Shown in pieces: positions 25,580 through 34,230 of a stretch of 64,000 bases of DNA. This DNA comes from Rhizobium etli_C. GTDB taxonomy: Bacteria; Pseudomonadota; Alphaproteobacteria; Rhizobiales; Rhizobiaceae. The first letter of the stretch is position 1, and every line of letters begins with the position of its first letter. The position numbers and the translations under genes were made by a program. The stretch lies in assembly GCF_014198605.1 (NCBI RefSeq), contig NZ_JACIHU010000012.1. The stretch is one strand, 5' to 3'. The notes under the pieces are model-generated. The model was not told the DNA's origin. It saw only the letters and a list, made by a program, of their open reading frames with translations, and did not search any database.

Positions 25580-26454
25580 AGGCGGCCCTCCCCGGCACGG
25601 ACGAGCAGCGACCAGCGCTTCAGGTGGTTGCCGGTGCGCAGCCGCGGATTGGCGATCTCGTCGACCGCGAAATTCAGGAGCGAGATGCCGATGCCGAGGA
25701 GGGCGAGTGCGAAACAGGGGGTGAGAATATCCCACCAGGCGCCGACCGAAAGCGCCGAGGCCTTCTGCGCGTTGTAGAGCATCGTGCCCCAGGAGATCGC
25801 CCGGGGATCCCCGAGGCCGAGGAATTCCAGCGTCGCCTCGGTGATGATCGCGAAGATGACGCTGCCGATGAAATTGATGCCGACGATCGAAATCACATTG
25901 GGGAAGATCTCAAAGGTCATGATGCGCCATTGCGGCTCGCCCATCATCTCGGCGGATTTGACGAAATCCTTGTGTTTTACGGAAAGCGTTTCGGCGCGGG
26001 TGACGCGGGCGCCCCAGGCCCAGGAGGTGGCACCGAGGATGAGAGCGATGACGAGCGGGCTCGCCTGGCCGATGAAAGCGGCGAGCACGAGCAGCAGCGG
26101 CAGGTTCGGAACGACGAGCACCATATTGGTGAAGAAGCTGATGATCTCATCGGTCTTACCGCCGCGATAGCCGGAAATGATGCCGAGCGCGGTGCCGACA
26201 AGGGTGATCAGCAGGCCGGCGCCGAAGCCGACGGCCAGCGAGGTGCGGGCGCCGTAGATCAGCCGGGCAAAAACATCCTGGCCGATGCGGGTCGTGCCGA
26301 GAATATGGTCGAGCGACGGCGGCTGGTGCGGCCGCCCGGTGCGGGCGGCGGGGTCGTATTGGGTCAGCAGCGGGGCGGCGATCGCGACGACGATGATGAG
26401 GGCGATGATGGCGAGACCGGTGAGCGCCTTGCGGTTTCGAAGCAGGGTCTTCAT
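25576..26454 (-). CDS. ABC transporter permease, DppC type
   Basis: A 292-residue inner-membrane protein with an N-terminal span followed by the long periplasmic loop of DppC proteins (ITQYDPAARTGRPHQPPSLDHILGT, then RIGQDVFARLIYGARTSL) and about five more spans. The EAA loop reads HKDFVKSAEMMGEPQWRIMTFEIFPN. It follows the DppB-type gene with a one-base gap and overlaps the ATPase gene by 4 bases. Confidence 0.91.
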   Translation of the reverse strand: MKTLLRNRKALTGLAIIALIIVVAIAAPLLTQYDPAARTGRPHQPPSLDHILGTTRIGQDVFARLIYGARTSLAVGFGAGLLITLVGTALGIISGYRGGKTDEIISFFTNMVLVVPNLPLLLVLAAFIGQASPLVIALILGATSWAWGARVTRAETLSVKHKDFVKSAEMMGEPQWRIMTFEIFPNVISIVGINFIGSVIFAIITEATLEFLGLGDPRAISWGTMLYNAQKASALSVGAWWDILTPCFALALLGIGISLLNFAVDEIANPRLRTGNHLKRWSLLVRAGEGRL

Positions 26455-26455
26455 T

Positions 26456-27433
26456 TCACGCTCCCTTCAGCCGCGGATCGAGCAGGACATAGCTGACGTC
26501 GACGATGAAATTGGCGATCAGCATGGTCGCGGTCATGATCAGCAGCTGGCCCTGGATGACGGGATAATCGCGGGCGAGGATCGCCTGGTAGAGAATGTTG
26601 CCGAGGCCGGGATAGTTATAGACGACCTCGGTCACCAGCGAGCCGCCGAGAATGGTACCGATGGCGATGGCAAGGCTGGAGACGGTCGGCAGCAGGGCGT
26701 TGCGCGCCGCATACCAGAGCATCACATGCCGGTCGGACAGGCCCTTGGCGCGGGCCATGACGATATAATCCTCGCCGAGCAGGTTGATCATGTTGTTGCG
26801 CATGGTGACGGTGAAGCCGCCGATCAGCACGGTGCAGAGCGTCACCATCGGCAGGATGCCGTGATAGGCGACGCTGCCGATATATTGCAAGCTGAAGGCC
26901 GGATCGAGCGACGGGTCGGCGGCATAGCCGTTCGGGAACCAGCCGAGCGTGAAGCCGAAGATGAAGAGCACGATCAGCGAGGTGACGACTGTCGGCACCG
27001 AGGTCGCGAAGATCGCGCCGACCGAGACGACGACATCGAACCGGCTGCCGCGCCGCCAGGCGGCGAGGATGCCGAGCAAGGTACCGAGCGCGAAACTCGC
27101 GATCGTCGCCGTCCCCATCAGGCCGACTGTCCAGACGAGGGCATGGCCGAGCACCGAAGTGACCGGCAGTGGGAAATATTTGATCGAGCGGCCGAGATCG
27201 CCGGTGAAGATGCTGCCCAGATAGGTGAGGTACTGCTGCCAGAGCGGCCCATCGACGAAGCCGAAGGTCAGCTTCAGCGCCTGCAGGCTTTCCGGCGGCA
27301 ATTCGGTGCCGGCGCTCGAAAACATGATCTGCACCGGATCGCCCGGCATCAGCCGCGGCAGGAAGAAATTGATCGTCGCTGCCGCGATGAAGGCTGCCAT
27401 GTAGAAGACGAGGCGGCGAAGCAGGAAAGCCAT
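26456..27433 (-). CDS. ABC transporter permease, DppB type
   Basis: A 325-residue inner-membrane protein with six predicted spans and the EAA loop EDYIVMARAKGLSDRHVMLWYAARNALLPT. The N-terminus (MAFLLRRLVFYMAAFIAAATINFFLPRLMPGDP) is typical of DppB. The following gene on the strand is the DppC-type partner. Upstream lies a 9-base-pair stem-loop and then the binding-protein gene. Confidence 0.91.
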   Translation of the reverse strand: MAFLLRRLVFYMAAFIAAATINFFLPRLMPGDPVQIMFSSAGTELPPESLQALKLTFGFVDGPLWQQYLTYLGSIFTGDLGRSIKYFPLPVTSVLGHALVWTVGLMGTATIASFALGTLLGILAAWRRGSRFDVVVSVGAIFATSVPTVVTSLIVLFIFGFTLGWFPNGYAADPSLDPAFSLQYIGSVAYHGILPMVTLCTVLIGGFTVTMRNNMINLLGEDYIVMARAKGLSDRHVMLWYAARNALLPTVSSLAIAIGTILGGSLVTEVVYNYPGLGNILYQAILARDYPVIQGQLLIMTATMLIANFIVDVSYVLLDPRLKGA

Positions 27434-27449
27434 GGGAACTCCGTCGTGA

Positions 27450-27479
27450 CGGGAGCGGCGTTGAAAGCCACCGCTCCCG
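27450..27479 (-). other. Stem-loop after the binding-protein gene
   Basis: CGGGAGCGG (27450-27458) and CCGCTCCCG (27471-27479) form a perfect 9-base-pair stem with a 12-base loop, 9 bases past the binding-protein stop codon and 16 before the permease start. There is no T-tract. Such hairpins commonly protect the upstream message and raise binding-protein yield over membrane components. Confidence 0.6.
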
Positions 27480-27488
27480 GGAGATGTC

Positions 27489-29135
27489 TTACTTAACCGG
27501 CTCGAGCGCGAGCAGGTTCAGGAGGCGTGCCGGGTTCGTCCGCGAGATCGACGGATTGACGAAGGGATTTTCCTTGGCCGACCAGCCGGTGAAGCGCTTG
27601 GTGTTGTACTGATACCAGTTCGGATTGTTGAACACGGGGATCATCGGCATGTTTTCGGCGACGATGCGCTGCGCCTTGTTCATCGCTTCCTTCTGCTTGG
27701 CGAGGTCTGCGGTATGGGTGAACTCGGTGACGAGCTTCTCGACCTCAGGGTTGAACCAGCGCTGCGCGGTGAAGCGGGTCTTGCCCTTGTCCGAAGCGCT
27801 GAAGGCGCGCTTGTAGGGGTAGTAGGGCGAGGCCGAAGCCGGGAGGCTGTTGATCGCCGCATCGAAGCTGCCGTTGATGAGATTGCCGGTCCACACGGCT
27901 TCTTCGGGCGTTTCGATCTTGGCATCGATGCCGACCGCCTGCATGCCTTCGACAGCGATGTTGACGGTGTCGACCCAGTCGGTCCAGGAGTTCGGGACGA
28001 TGATCGAGAAGGAGATCTTGCTGCCGTCGGCATTATCGCGGAAGCCGTCGCCGTCCTTGTCCTTGTAGCCGGCCTCGTCGAGCAGCGCCTTGGCGGCGTC
28101 CGCGTCATAGGTGGCGAACTTGCCGAAGTCGGCCTTGACGGACGGATCCGCCCAACTCTTGTAAAGCTCGCCCATCAGACCGGGATCTTCGTTCAGCGTC
28201 GGATAGCCGTAGCCGGCGACGTCGATCATCGTCTTGCGGTCGAGCGCCATGCCGACGGCACGGCGGAATTTTACGTCATTGAAGGCCTTCTTGTTGTTCT
28301 CGTTCGCTGTTTCCAGGTTGAACAGGAAGGCGACCATGCTGCTCGGCGAATACCAGTAGTGAAAATGCTCCGGATCCTTGGAGACATAGACATTGTCGAT
28401 ATCCGGAATGAAGGAGACGCCCCAGTCGAGCGTGCCGTCGGCCGTTGCCGTCAGGATCTGGTTGTTGTCGGCAAGCTGCGGGAAGCGAATGCAATCGACC
28501 TTCAGGTGGTCGTTATCCCAATAGTGCGGGTTGCGGCACTGATCGTAGGTCTGGCCGGTAAAGCGCGGCACTTCGGTAAGCGGACCGCTGCCAACCGGGT
28601 TTTCGTTGGCGAAGGTGACGGGATCGGCGACGTCCTTCCAGACATGTTCCGGAACGATCGGCAGCTGCGAGATCTGCTCGGCGGCGAGCGAGCTCGGATT
28701 GGCGAGCGCGAAGCGCACCGTCTGGCCGTCGACGGCCGTGACGTCGGTAACGAACGTCCAGATGCTGACGAAGTCGAGCGCCGGGAATTTCTTCAGGTAG
28801 TCATAGGTGAACTTGACATCGGCTGAGGTCAACGGCTTGCCGTCCGACCATTTCAGGTTCGGGCGCAGCTTGAATTCGATGCTCTTCAGGTCGTCGGAAA
28901 GCTTGAAGCTTTCGGCCAGACGATAGACCGGCTTGTTGCTGTCGAAGCGATTGAAGATGATGAACGGCTCATAGATGAAATCGAGCGTCGACTGGCGCGC
29001 CGAGGTCTGGTTGAACGGGTTGAAGTTGCGCACCCAGGTCGTCGCCGGCTCGATATTGGCCGTCAGGACCGTCTGCGCCATGGCGGAACCCGAAAGCAGT
29101 GTCAGCGCGGCGGCGGCTAGAAGATATTTTTTCAT
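27489..29135 (-). CDS. Periplasmic binding protein of the chitooligosaccharide/cellobiose-binding branch of the dipeptide family
   Basis: A 548-residue SBP_bac_5 protein with signal peptide MKKYLLAAAALTLLSGSAMA. From memory, its course closely parallels the Vibrio chitin-oligosaccharide-binding protein CBP: TWVRNFNPF near the mature start, DFIYEPFIIFN, FKLSDDLKSIEFKLRPNLKWSDG, CRNPHYWDNDHLKVDCIRFPQ, SFIPDIDNVYV, HYWYSPS, WTDWVDTVNIAVE and the end YQYNTKRFTGWSAKENPFVNPS. True peptide-binding members lack this combination. With an adjacent NagZ-type glycosidase gene, uptake of chitooligosaccharides or related beta-linked amino sugars is the best inference; cellobiose-type sugars or muropeptides are alternatives. 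Confidence 0.85.
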   Translation of the reverse strand: MKKYLLAAAALTLLSGSAMAQTVLTANIEPATTWVRNFNPFNQTSARQSTLDFIYEPFIIFNRFDSNKPVYRLAESFKLSDDLKSIEFKLRPNLKWSDGKPLTSADVKFTYDYLKKFPALDFVSIWTFVTDVTAVDGQTVRFALANPSSLAAEQISQLPIVPEHVWKDVADPVTFANENPVGSGPLTEVPRFTGQTYDQCRNPHYWDNDHLKVDCIRFPQLADNNQILTATADGTLDWGVSFIPDIDNVYVSKDPEHFHYWYSPSSMVAFLFNLETANENNKKAFNDVKFRRAVGMALDRKTMIDVAGYGYPTLNEDPGLMGELYKSWADPSVKADFGKFATYDADAAKALLDEAGYKDKDGDGFRDNADGSKISFSIIVPNSWTDWVDTVNIAVEGMQAVGIDAKIETPEEAVWTGNLINGSFDAAINSLPASASPYYPYKRAFSASDKGKTRFTAQRWFNPEVEKLVTEFTHTADLAKQKEAMNKAQRIVAENMPMIPVFNNPNWYQYNTKRFTGWSAKENPFVNPSISRTNPARLLNLLALEPVK

Positions 29136-29178
29136 GTTCTATTCCCCTTTTTTTATGCGGTGAGAGATCGCGCTCCGG

Positions 29179-30201
29179 TCAGGAGACCGAGGCGCTGGCA
29201 AACATGTCTTCGACTTGGCGGTGGGCGGCGCGGACGTCGACCTTGAGATTGCCGAGGCGGGCCTGGCCGGCGGCGATGCGCCGCAGCGCGGCATTCGTCA
29301 GCGGGCGCGCGGCTCTCGCGGCGGCTTCGCTTTCCCTGACGTCGCCATGGCTGTGGAGGGCGATGTCGAAGCCCGCATCGAGCACTTGGGCGACACGCTC
29401 CGGCAACGTGCCGGCGAGCGATTCCATGAAGATGCAGTCGGAGATCAGCACGCCGTCATAACCCATGTCCTTGCGGATGACGTCGTGCATGATTGGCGAG
29501 ACGGAGGCCGGCAATTCCCTATCATAGGCCGAGTAGACGACATGGGCGACCATGGCCCAGGGCGTATCCTTCAGCGCAACGAAGGGCTTGAAATCGGTGG
29601 CGGTAAGCGTCTCGCGGCTGGCGTCGACGACCGGACGCTCCTTGTGGGAATCGAGCGTCGCCCGGCCATGGCCGGGAATGTGTTTCATCACAGGCATGTT
29701 GCCGGTCTCGAGCAGGCCGTCGACCACTTCGCGGCCGAGGGCGGCGATGACATCGGGATCGGGGCCGAAGGAGCGGGCGCCGATGACCGCGCTCGTCGTC
29801 TCGAAGACGAGGTCGAGCACGGGCGAGCAGCCGCTGGAAAGACCTAGTTCCGTCATCATCGCGCCCATGGCCTGGGAGGAAAGGCGCAATGCTTTTTTGC
29901 CGAGCTCGAAATCGCGGCGCGCCAGTTCGGCAAACTGGCCGAAGCTGCGGAAGAGCGGCCAGGGGCCGGCATCGAGATGCTGGACGCGCCCGCCCTCCTG
30001 GTCGGTGAAGACAGGCGCATCGTCGCGGCCGACGGCTTCGCGAAAGCGTTCGATCAGCCGTTTCGTCTGCTCCGGCTCGCGCTGATTGCGCCGGCCGACG
30101 AAGAGGCCGAGCGGATTGGTCTCACGAAACAGCGCGAACTCATCGTCCGAAATGACGGGATTGGGAAGGCCGACGAAAAGGGCGAGCGGGGTCGAGGACA
30201 A
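29179..30201 (-). CDS. nagZ: Glycoside hydrolase family 3 beta-N-acetylhexosaminidase, NagZ type
   Basis: A 340-residue GH3 domain protein without a signal peptide, so cytoplasmic. It carries the NagZ signature MKHIPGHGRATLDSHKERP (about 168-186) with the catalytic-loop histidine, and the nucleophile aspartate in GYDGVLISDCIFMES. NagZ enzymes remove non-reducing beta-GlcNAc from chitooligosaccharides or muropeptides. The start appears to be TTG, with GGAG 8 bases upstream. It precedes the binding-protein gene by 43 bases and follows the GNAT gene by 24, so it belongs to the ABC operon. This is probably a catabolic paralogue and need not be the peptidoglycan-recycling NagZ. Confidence 0.87.
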   Translation of the reverse strand: MSSTPLALFVGLPNPVISDDEFALFRETNPLGLFVGRRNQREPEQTKRLIERFREAVGRDDAPVFTDQEGGRVQHLDAGPWPLFRSFGQFAELARRDFELGKKALRLSSQAMGAMMTELGLSSGCSPVLDLVFETTSAVIGARSFGPDPDVIAALGREVVDGLLETGNMPVMKHIPGHGRATLDSHKERPVVDASRETLTATDFKPFVALKDTPWAMVAHVVYSAYDRELPASVSPIMHDVIRKDMGYDGVLISDCIFMESLAGTLPERVAQVLDAGFDIALHSHGDVRESEAAARAARPLTNAALRRIAAGQARLGNLKVDVRAAHRQVEDMFASASVS

Positions 30202-30225
30202 TTCTATAACTCCGGGATCAGATGG

Positions 30226-30705
30226 TCATTTCGGCATGCTTCTCAGCATGCCTTCGTAAATGCCCTTGTCGGGGGCCGGGATGATGATGGCGCCGGCGGT
30301 CTGGGCGTAAAAATCGACTGGGCCGGCATCGCCGATGAAGGCATAGGCATGGCCGAGCGCCTTCATCGTCTCAAGGCAGGCGGAAAACAGCGCGAGCCCG
30401 ATGCCCTTGCCGCGCGCTTGCGGGTCAACGCCGGTCGGGCCGAAGAAGCCGCGTGCCGTCGTGTCGTAGCAGGCAAAGCCTTGCAGCGTTCCGCCGTCGA
30501 TGGCGATCAGGCAGGCGACGGGCTGGCGGGAGAAGGCGACCGAAACCTCGCTTGCCCAGTTCTCGCTGAAGTGTTCGCGAACCCAGTTGACGACGAGATG
30601 CAGTTCCGGGGGGAGGGCCGGGCGGATGGAGGCGCCGACATGATCGGCTCTTTGTTTCAGCTCGGCGAGCTGCGTGGAGTAAAGGCTCACAAGCAGGTCC
30701 GGCAC
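30226..30705 (-). CDS. GNAT-family N-acetyltransferase
   Basis: A 159-residue GNAT protein. The acetyl-CoA loop is visible as VDPQARGKGIGLALFSACLE (about 92-111), preceded by the beta-strand GFACYDTTARGFFGPTG. The start is set at the GTG at 30705, which has GGAGG 8 bases upstream; an upstream TTG at 30720 would overlap that site. It is the first gene of the operon that continues with the NagZ-type glycosidase and the ABC transporter. Its substrate is unknown; acetylation of an imported amino sugar is possible but unsupported. Confidence 0.82.
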   Translation of the reverse strand: MPDLLVSLYSTQLAELKQRADHVGASIRPALPPELHLVVNWVREHFSENWASEVSVAFSRQPVACLIAIDGGTLQGFACYDTTARGFFGPTGVDPQARGKGIGLALFSACLETMKALGHAYAFIGDAGPVDFYAQTAGAIIIPAPDKGIYEGMLRSMPK

Positions 30706-30721
30706 CCGACATTCCTCCAAT

Positions 30722-30741
30722 TATTCCGTTGTTGCAGAATA
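30722..30741. promoter_or_regulatory. Candidate operator ahead of the GNAT-NagZ-ABC operon
   Basis: TATTC (30722-30726) and GAATA (30737-30741) form an inverted repeat with an outer G/C pair inside, in an AT-rich patch just upstream of the first gene. The symmetry is limited, so this is tentative. The rest of the gap to thiD (to 30920) holds nothing I recognise. Confidence 0.25.
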
Positions 30742-30920
30742 TATACCCCTCTTATGTCATAGACTTGGCCATCTCGCCGGGCTTGTCAACAGGGTTTTTT
30801 CAATCTGAGCCAGTGACTCAGCCGCTTTGGCTGCGCTCTCAACGCAGGGTCGCTGGCACAGGCGAAAACGGCGCGGGGAGACCGGGCCGCTCGATGAGAG
30901 CTCTTCGTCGAATTGAGCGC

Positions 30921-31754
30921 TTACGCGCCGTCTTTCCATAGCGCGTGAAAATGCTGCACCGGGCCATGACCTGAGCCGACGGTGAGGTTTCCGGCCGCCG
31001 CGACCGCGCCGGCGAGATAGTCCTTGGCGGTGGCGACCGCCTCTCGCGCCGAGGCGCCCTTGGCAAGCTCGGCCGCCAGCGCGCTCGACAGCGTGCAGCC
31101 GGTGCCGTGCGTGTTCTTGGTCGGCACCCGCTGGGCTTCGAACCAGTGCAGGCCGTCGGCGGCGGCCAGCACGTCGGGGCTCTCGTCGCTGTCGAGATGG
31201 CCGCCCTTGACCAGCACCGCGGCCGGGCCGAGCGCGCGCAGCTGTTCGGCCTGCGCCGCCATCTCAGCCCGGCTCGTCGCGACCGGCTGGTGCAGCAGCG
31301 CGGCGGCCTCCGGCAGGTTCGGCGTCAGCAGCGTGGCAAGCAGCAGCAGCCGCAGCGTCAGCACGTCGACCGCTTCGGGTGCGAGCAGGGCGGCACCGCC
31401 TTTGGCGATCATGACGGGATCGAGGACGACAGGAATGCCGCGTCCGTTGGCGGTTGCTGCGGCCAGAGCTCTAGAAAGTGCGGCGGCGACGGCCTCGGCG
31501 ATGGCGGCATTGGCGATCATGCCGATCTTGACGGCATCGACGCGCACATCGGCAAAGACGGCATCGATCTGGTCGGCGACGAATGGAGGCGGCACCAGAT
31601 GCACGCCGGTGACGCCTTGCGTGTTCTGCGCCGTCAGCGCGGTCAGCACCGCCATGCCGTAGACGCCGCGGGCGGAAAAGGCCTTGAGGTCGGCCTGGAT
31701 GCCGGCGCCGCCGGAGGGATCGGAGCCGGCGATGGAGAGGACGTTGCGGATCAT
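30921..31754 (-). CDS. thiD: Hydroxymethylpyrimidine/phosphomethylpyrimidine kinase
   Basis: A 277-residue ribokinase-fold enzyme that phosphorylates HMP to HMP-pyrophosphate. Landmarks are SIAGSDPSGGAGIQADLKAF (about 7-26), VLDPVMIAKGG (about 112), and the anion-hole motif TKNTHGTGCTLSSALAAELA (about 210). It is the last gene of thiM-thiE-thiD; it overlaps thiE by 4 bases. Confidence 0.95.
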   Translation of the reverse strand: MIRNVLSIAGSDPSGGAGIQADLKAFSARGVYGMAVLTALTAQNTQGVTGVHLVPPPFVADQIDAVFADVRVDAVKIGMIANAAIAEAVAAALSRALAAATANGRGIPVVLDPVMIAKGGAALLAPEAVDVLTLRLLLLATLLTPNLPEAAALLHQPVATSRAEMAAQAEQLRALGPAAVLVKGGHLDSDESPDVLAAADGLHWFEAQRVPTKNTHGTGCTLSSALAAELAKGASAREAVATAKDYLAGAVAAAGNLTVGSGHGPVQHFHALWKDGA

Positions 31755-32386
31755 GCCGGGACCTTTCGGATTTCTGCGGCGATGCGGCGGGTGGCGGCTT
31801 CCGGATCCGGCGTGCCGCAGATGGCGGAGACGACGGCGAGCCCCTTGGCGCCGGCGGCAAAGACTTCGGCCACATGATCCGCCTTCAGCCCGCCGATGGC
31901 GACGGACGGCAGCGGCGAGAGCTGCACCAGCCTGGCAAGACCGTCAAAGCCGATCGGCTGCGTGTGGTCGGCCTTGGTCGGCGTCGCAAACACCGGGCCG
32001 ACACCGGTATAATCGACGAGACCGGGATCGACGGCGGCGGCGAGCGCCTCGGTTTCGACCGAGAGGCCGAGGATCATGTCGGGACCGATCATCTCCCGCG
32101 CGGTGCGCGCATCCATGTCCTCCTGACCGATGTGCAACCCGTCGGCGCCGATGACGATCGCCGCCTCGACGTCGTCATTGACGATGAGGCGGGCGCCGGT
32201 GCCACCGAGCACCTGTTTCAAGGCGCGGCCGGTCTCGATCATCTCCGGCGTGCCGGCCCGTTTGTCACGCAGCTGCACGACCGTCGCGCCGCCGGCAACG
32301 GCGAGACGGGCGGTCTCGATCATGCCGATCCGGGCGCAGAGATCCGGATCGAGGACGAGATAGAGCGAAAGGTCGAAAGCCTTCAT
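31751..32386 (-). CDS. thiE: Thiamine-phosphate synthase
   Basis: A 211-residue TIM barrel that joins HMP-pyrophosphate with thiazole phosphate. Seen are VVQLRDKRAG (about 35-44), LIVNDDVEAAIVIGADGLHIGQEDM (about 62-86), DYTGVGPVFATPTK and PSVAIGGLKADHVAEVFAAGAKGLAVVSAI. It overlaps both thiM and thiD by 4 bases (ATGA), implying coupled translation. Confidence 0.95.
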   Translation of the reverse strand: MKAFDLSLYLVLDPDLCARIGMIETARLAVAGGATVVQLRDKRAGTPEMIETGRALKQVLGGTGARLIVNDDVEAAIVIGADGLHIGQEDMDARTAREMIGPDMILGLSVETEALAAAVDPGLVDYTGVGPVFATPTKADHTQPIGFDGLARLVQLSPLPSVAIGGLKADHVAEVFAAGAKGLAVVSAICGTPDPEAATRRIAAEIRKVPA

Positions 32387-33186
32387 GCGATCGATACCCT
32401 GGCTCTCGCATCCAGCGCTTCGCCGTCAAGCGCGGCCAGCGCATCGAGGAAGCGCCAGGCGAACGAGCCGGGGCCGGCCGCCCCGAGTGCGGCGTCTTCG
32501 CCGGCGACGGCAAAGGTTGCGAGCGCTGCGACCGTCGCGCCGAACAGATCCTCGGGCGCTGTGGCGGCAAAGGCGCCAACGAGGCAGGTGAGCGAGCAGC
32601 CGAGCGCGGTCACCTGCGGCATCAGCACCGATCCGCCCTTGATGCGCACTGCCCTGGCGCCATCGGTCACGAAATCGACCGCGCCGGTAACGGCGACGAT
32701 GGCCTGTTGCCGCTCGGCGAGCCGGTGGGCCGAATCCTCTGCCTGCTCGACCGGATCGCGGCTGTCGACGCCCTGGCCGCGGCTCTCTCCGCCGGCAAGC
32801 GCGATGATCTCGGAAGCATTGCCGCGGATGACCGTGGGCCTGAGCGCCAGCAGATCGGCGACCGCTTGGCGGCGAAAGGCGGTCGCATAATGCGCCACCG
32901 GATCGAGCACCCAGGGTTTGCCGGCTGAGGCCGCGGCCTTCGCCGCCGCCTGCATGCCGTCCAGCCATTGCGTCGACAGCGTGCCGATATTGACGGTCAG
33001 CGCGCTCGCGATGCCGGCGAATTCGCCGGCTTCCTCAGCCGCATGCACCATGGCGGGCGAAGCGCCGGATGCAAGCAGCACATTGGCCGCGATGTTCATG
33101 GCGACGTAATTGGTGATGCAGTGGACGAGCGGCGGCTTTTCGCGCATCGCCTCCAGCATGGCTCCCGAGGTGGTCTTGCTCTGCAT
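32383..33186 (-). CDS. thiM: Hydroxyethylthiazole kinase
   Basis: A 267-residue ThiM that phosphorylates the salvaged thiazole alcohol. Family motifs are PLVHCITNYVAMNIAANVLLASGASPAM (about 19-46), WVLDPVAHYAT and the ALGCSLTCLVGAF active-site loop with the catalytic cysteine. It is the first gene of the thiMED salvage operon and lies directly behind a TPP riboswitch. R. leguminosarum strains lacking de novo thiC genes are known to depend on this salvage set. Confidence 0.95.
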   Translation of the reverse strand: MQSKTTSGAMLEAMREKPPLVHCITNYVAMNIAANVLLASGASPAMVHAAEEAGEFAGIASALTVNIGTLSTQWLDGMQAAAKAAASAGKPWVLDPVAHYATAFRRQAVADLLALRPTVIRGNASEIIALAGGESRGQGVDSRDPVEQAEDSAHRLAERQQAIVAVTGAVDFVTDGARAVRIKGGSVLMPQVTALGCSLTCLVGAFAATAPEDLFGATVAALATFAVAGEDAALGAAGPGSFAWRFLDALAALDGEALDARARVSIA

Positions 33187-33188
33187 GG

Positions 33189-33313
33189 CGCCCCTTTCAT
33201 GCGGGGCAGGCGCGGGGCGGCGTTTACGCGATGCCCCGAGCGACTCCCTCCGCCGGCATTATCCGGTTCAGGTTCGAAGGGTGCTTCTCAGCCCGCCTGT
33301 CGACGAACGCCCC
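33189..33313 (-). promoter_or_regulatory. TPP riboswitch with a ribosome-site sequestering switch
   Basis: On the minus strand, 33313-33233 reads as a THI element: GGGGCG, then CTGAGA (33291-33286), ACCCTTCGAACCTGA, and GGATAATGCCGGCGGAGGGA. Downstream, TGCCCCG (33208-33202) can pair either with CGGGGCA at the aptamer edge (33238-33232) or with the GGGGC of the thiM ribosome site (about 33195-33191). This suggests that bound TPP shuts translation of thiMED. Aptamer identity is secure; the switch pairing is read by eye. Confidence 0.9.
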
Positions 33314-33418
33314 TGTCTCTCATCGCGCTCTTTTTCGCAGAGAAGGACGCGGCTGTCATCCCGAAAATGACGTTTCGCGTTCTTCCGACAAAACTGGTTG
33401 AACGCATCACAGCGTTCC

Positions 33419-34003
<585 letters not shown>

Positions 34004-34151
34004 TCCATCCTCGCTCTATTGAAGCCGTGGCGCTGCCGATTCTTCGCGCCCGCATCATGCGCGAGCTTCGGGCAGGCGGCCAGCCGCACATGCGGTTCGG
34101 CGCTGTTTGCCGCTGCGACGCTCGTCTCACGACATAATCCACGGCTTCCGC

Positions 34152-34211
34152 TTGACACGATCATTTCATCTCTTATTCTGTTACAAAAACATGAATTACA
34201 TAATTGTGGAA
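34152..34211 (+). promoter_or_regulatory. Promoter-operator module of the second ABC operon, shared with the amidohydrolase gene
   Basis: TTGACA (34152-34157), 16 bases, TATTCT (34174-34179), 19 bases, CATAATTGTGGAA (34199-34211). Elements and spacings are identical to those at 6431-6490, while the bases between them largely differ. The leader to the ATG is about 40 bases. Confidence 0.68.
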
Positions 34212-34230
34212 CTTAACCGGGAGCTCTCAT

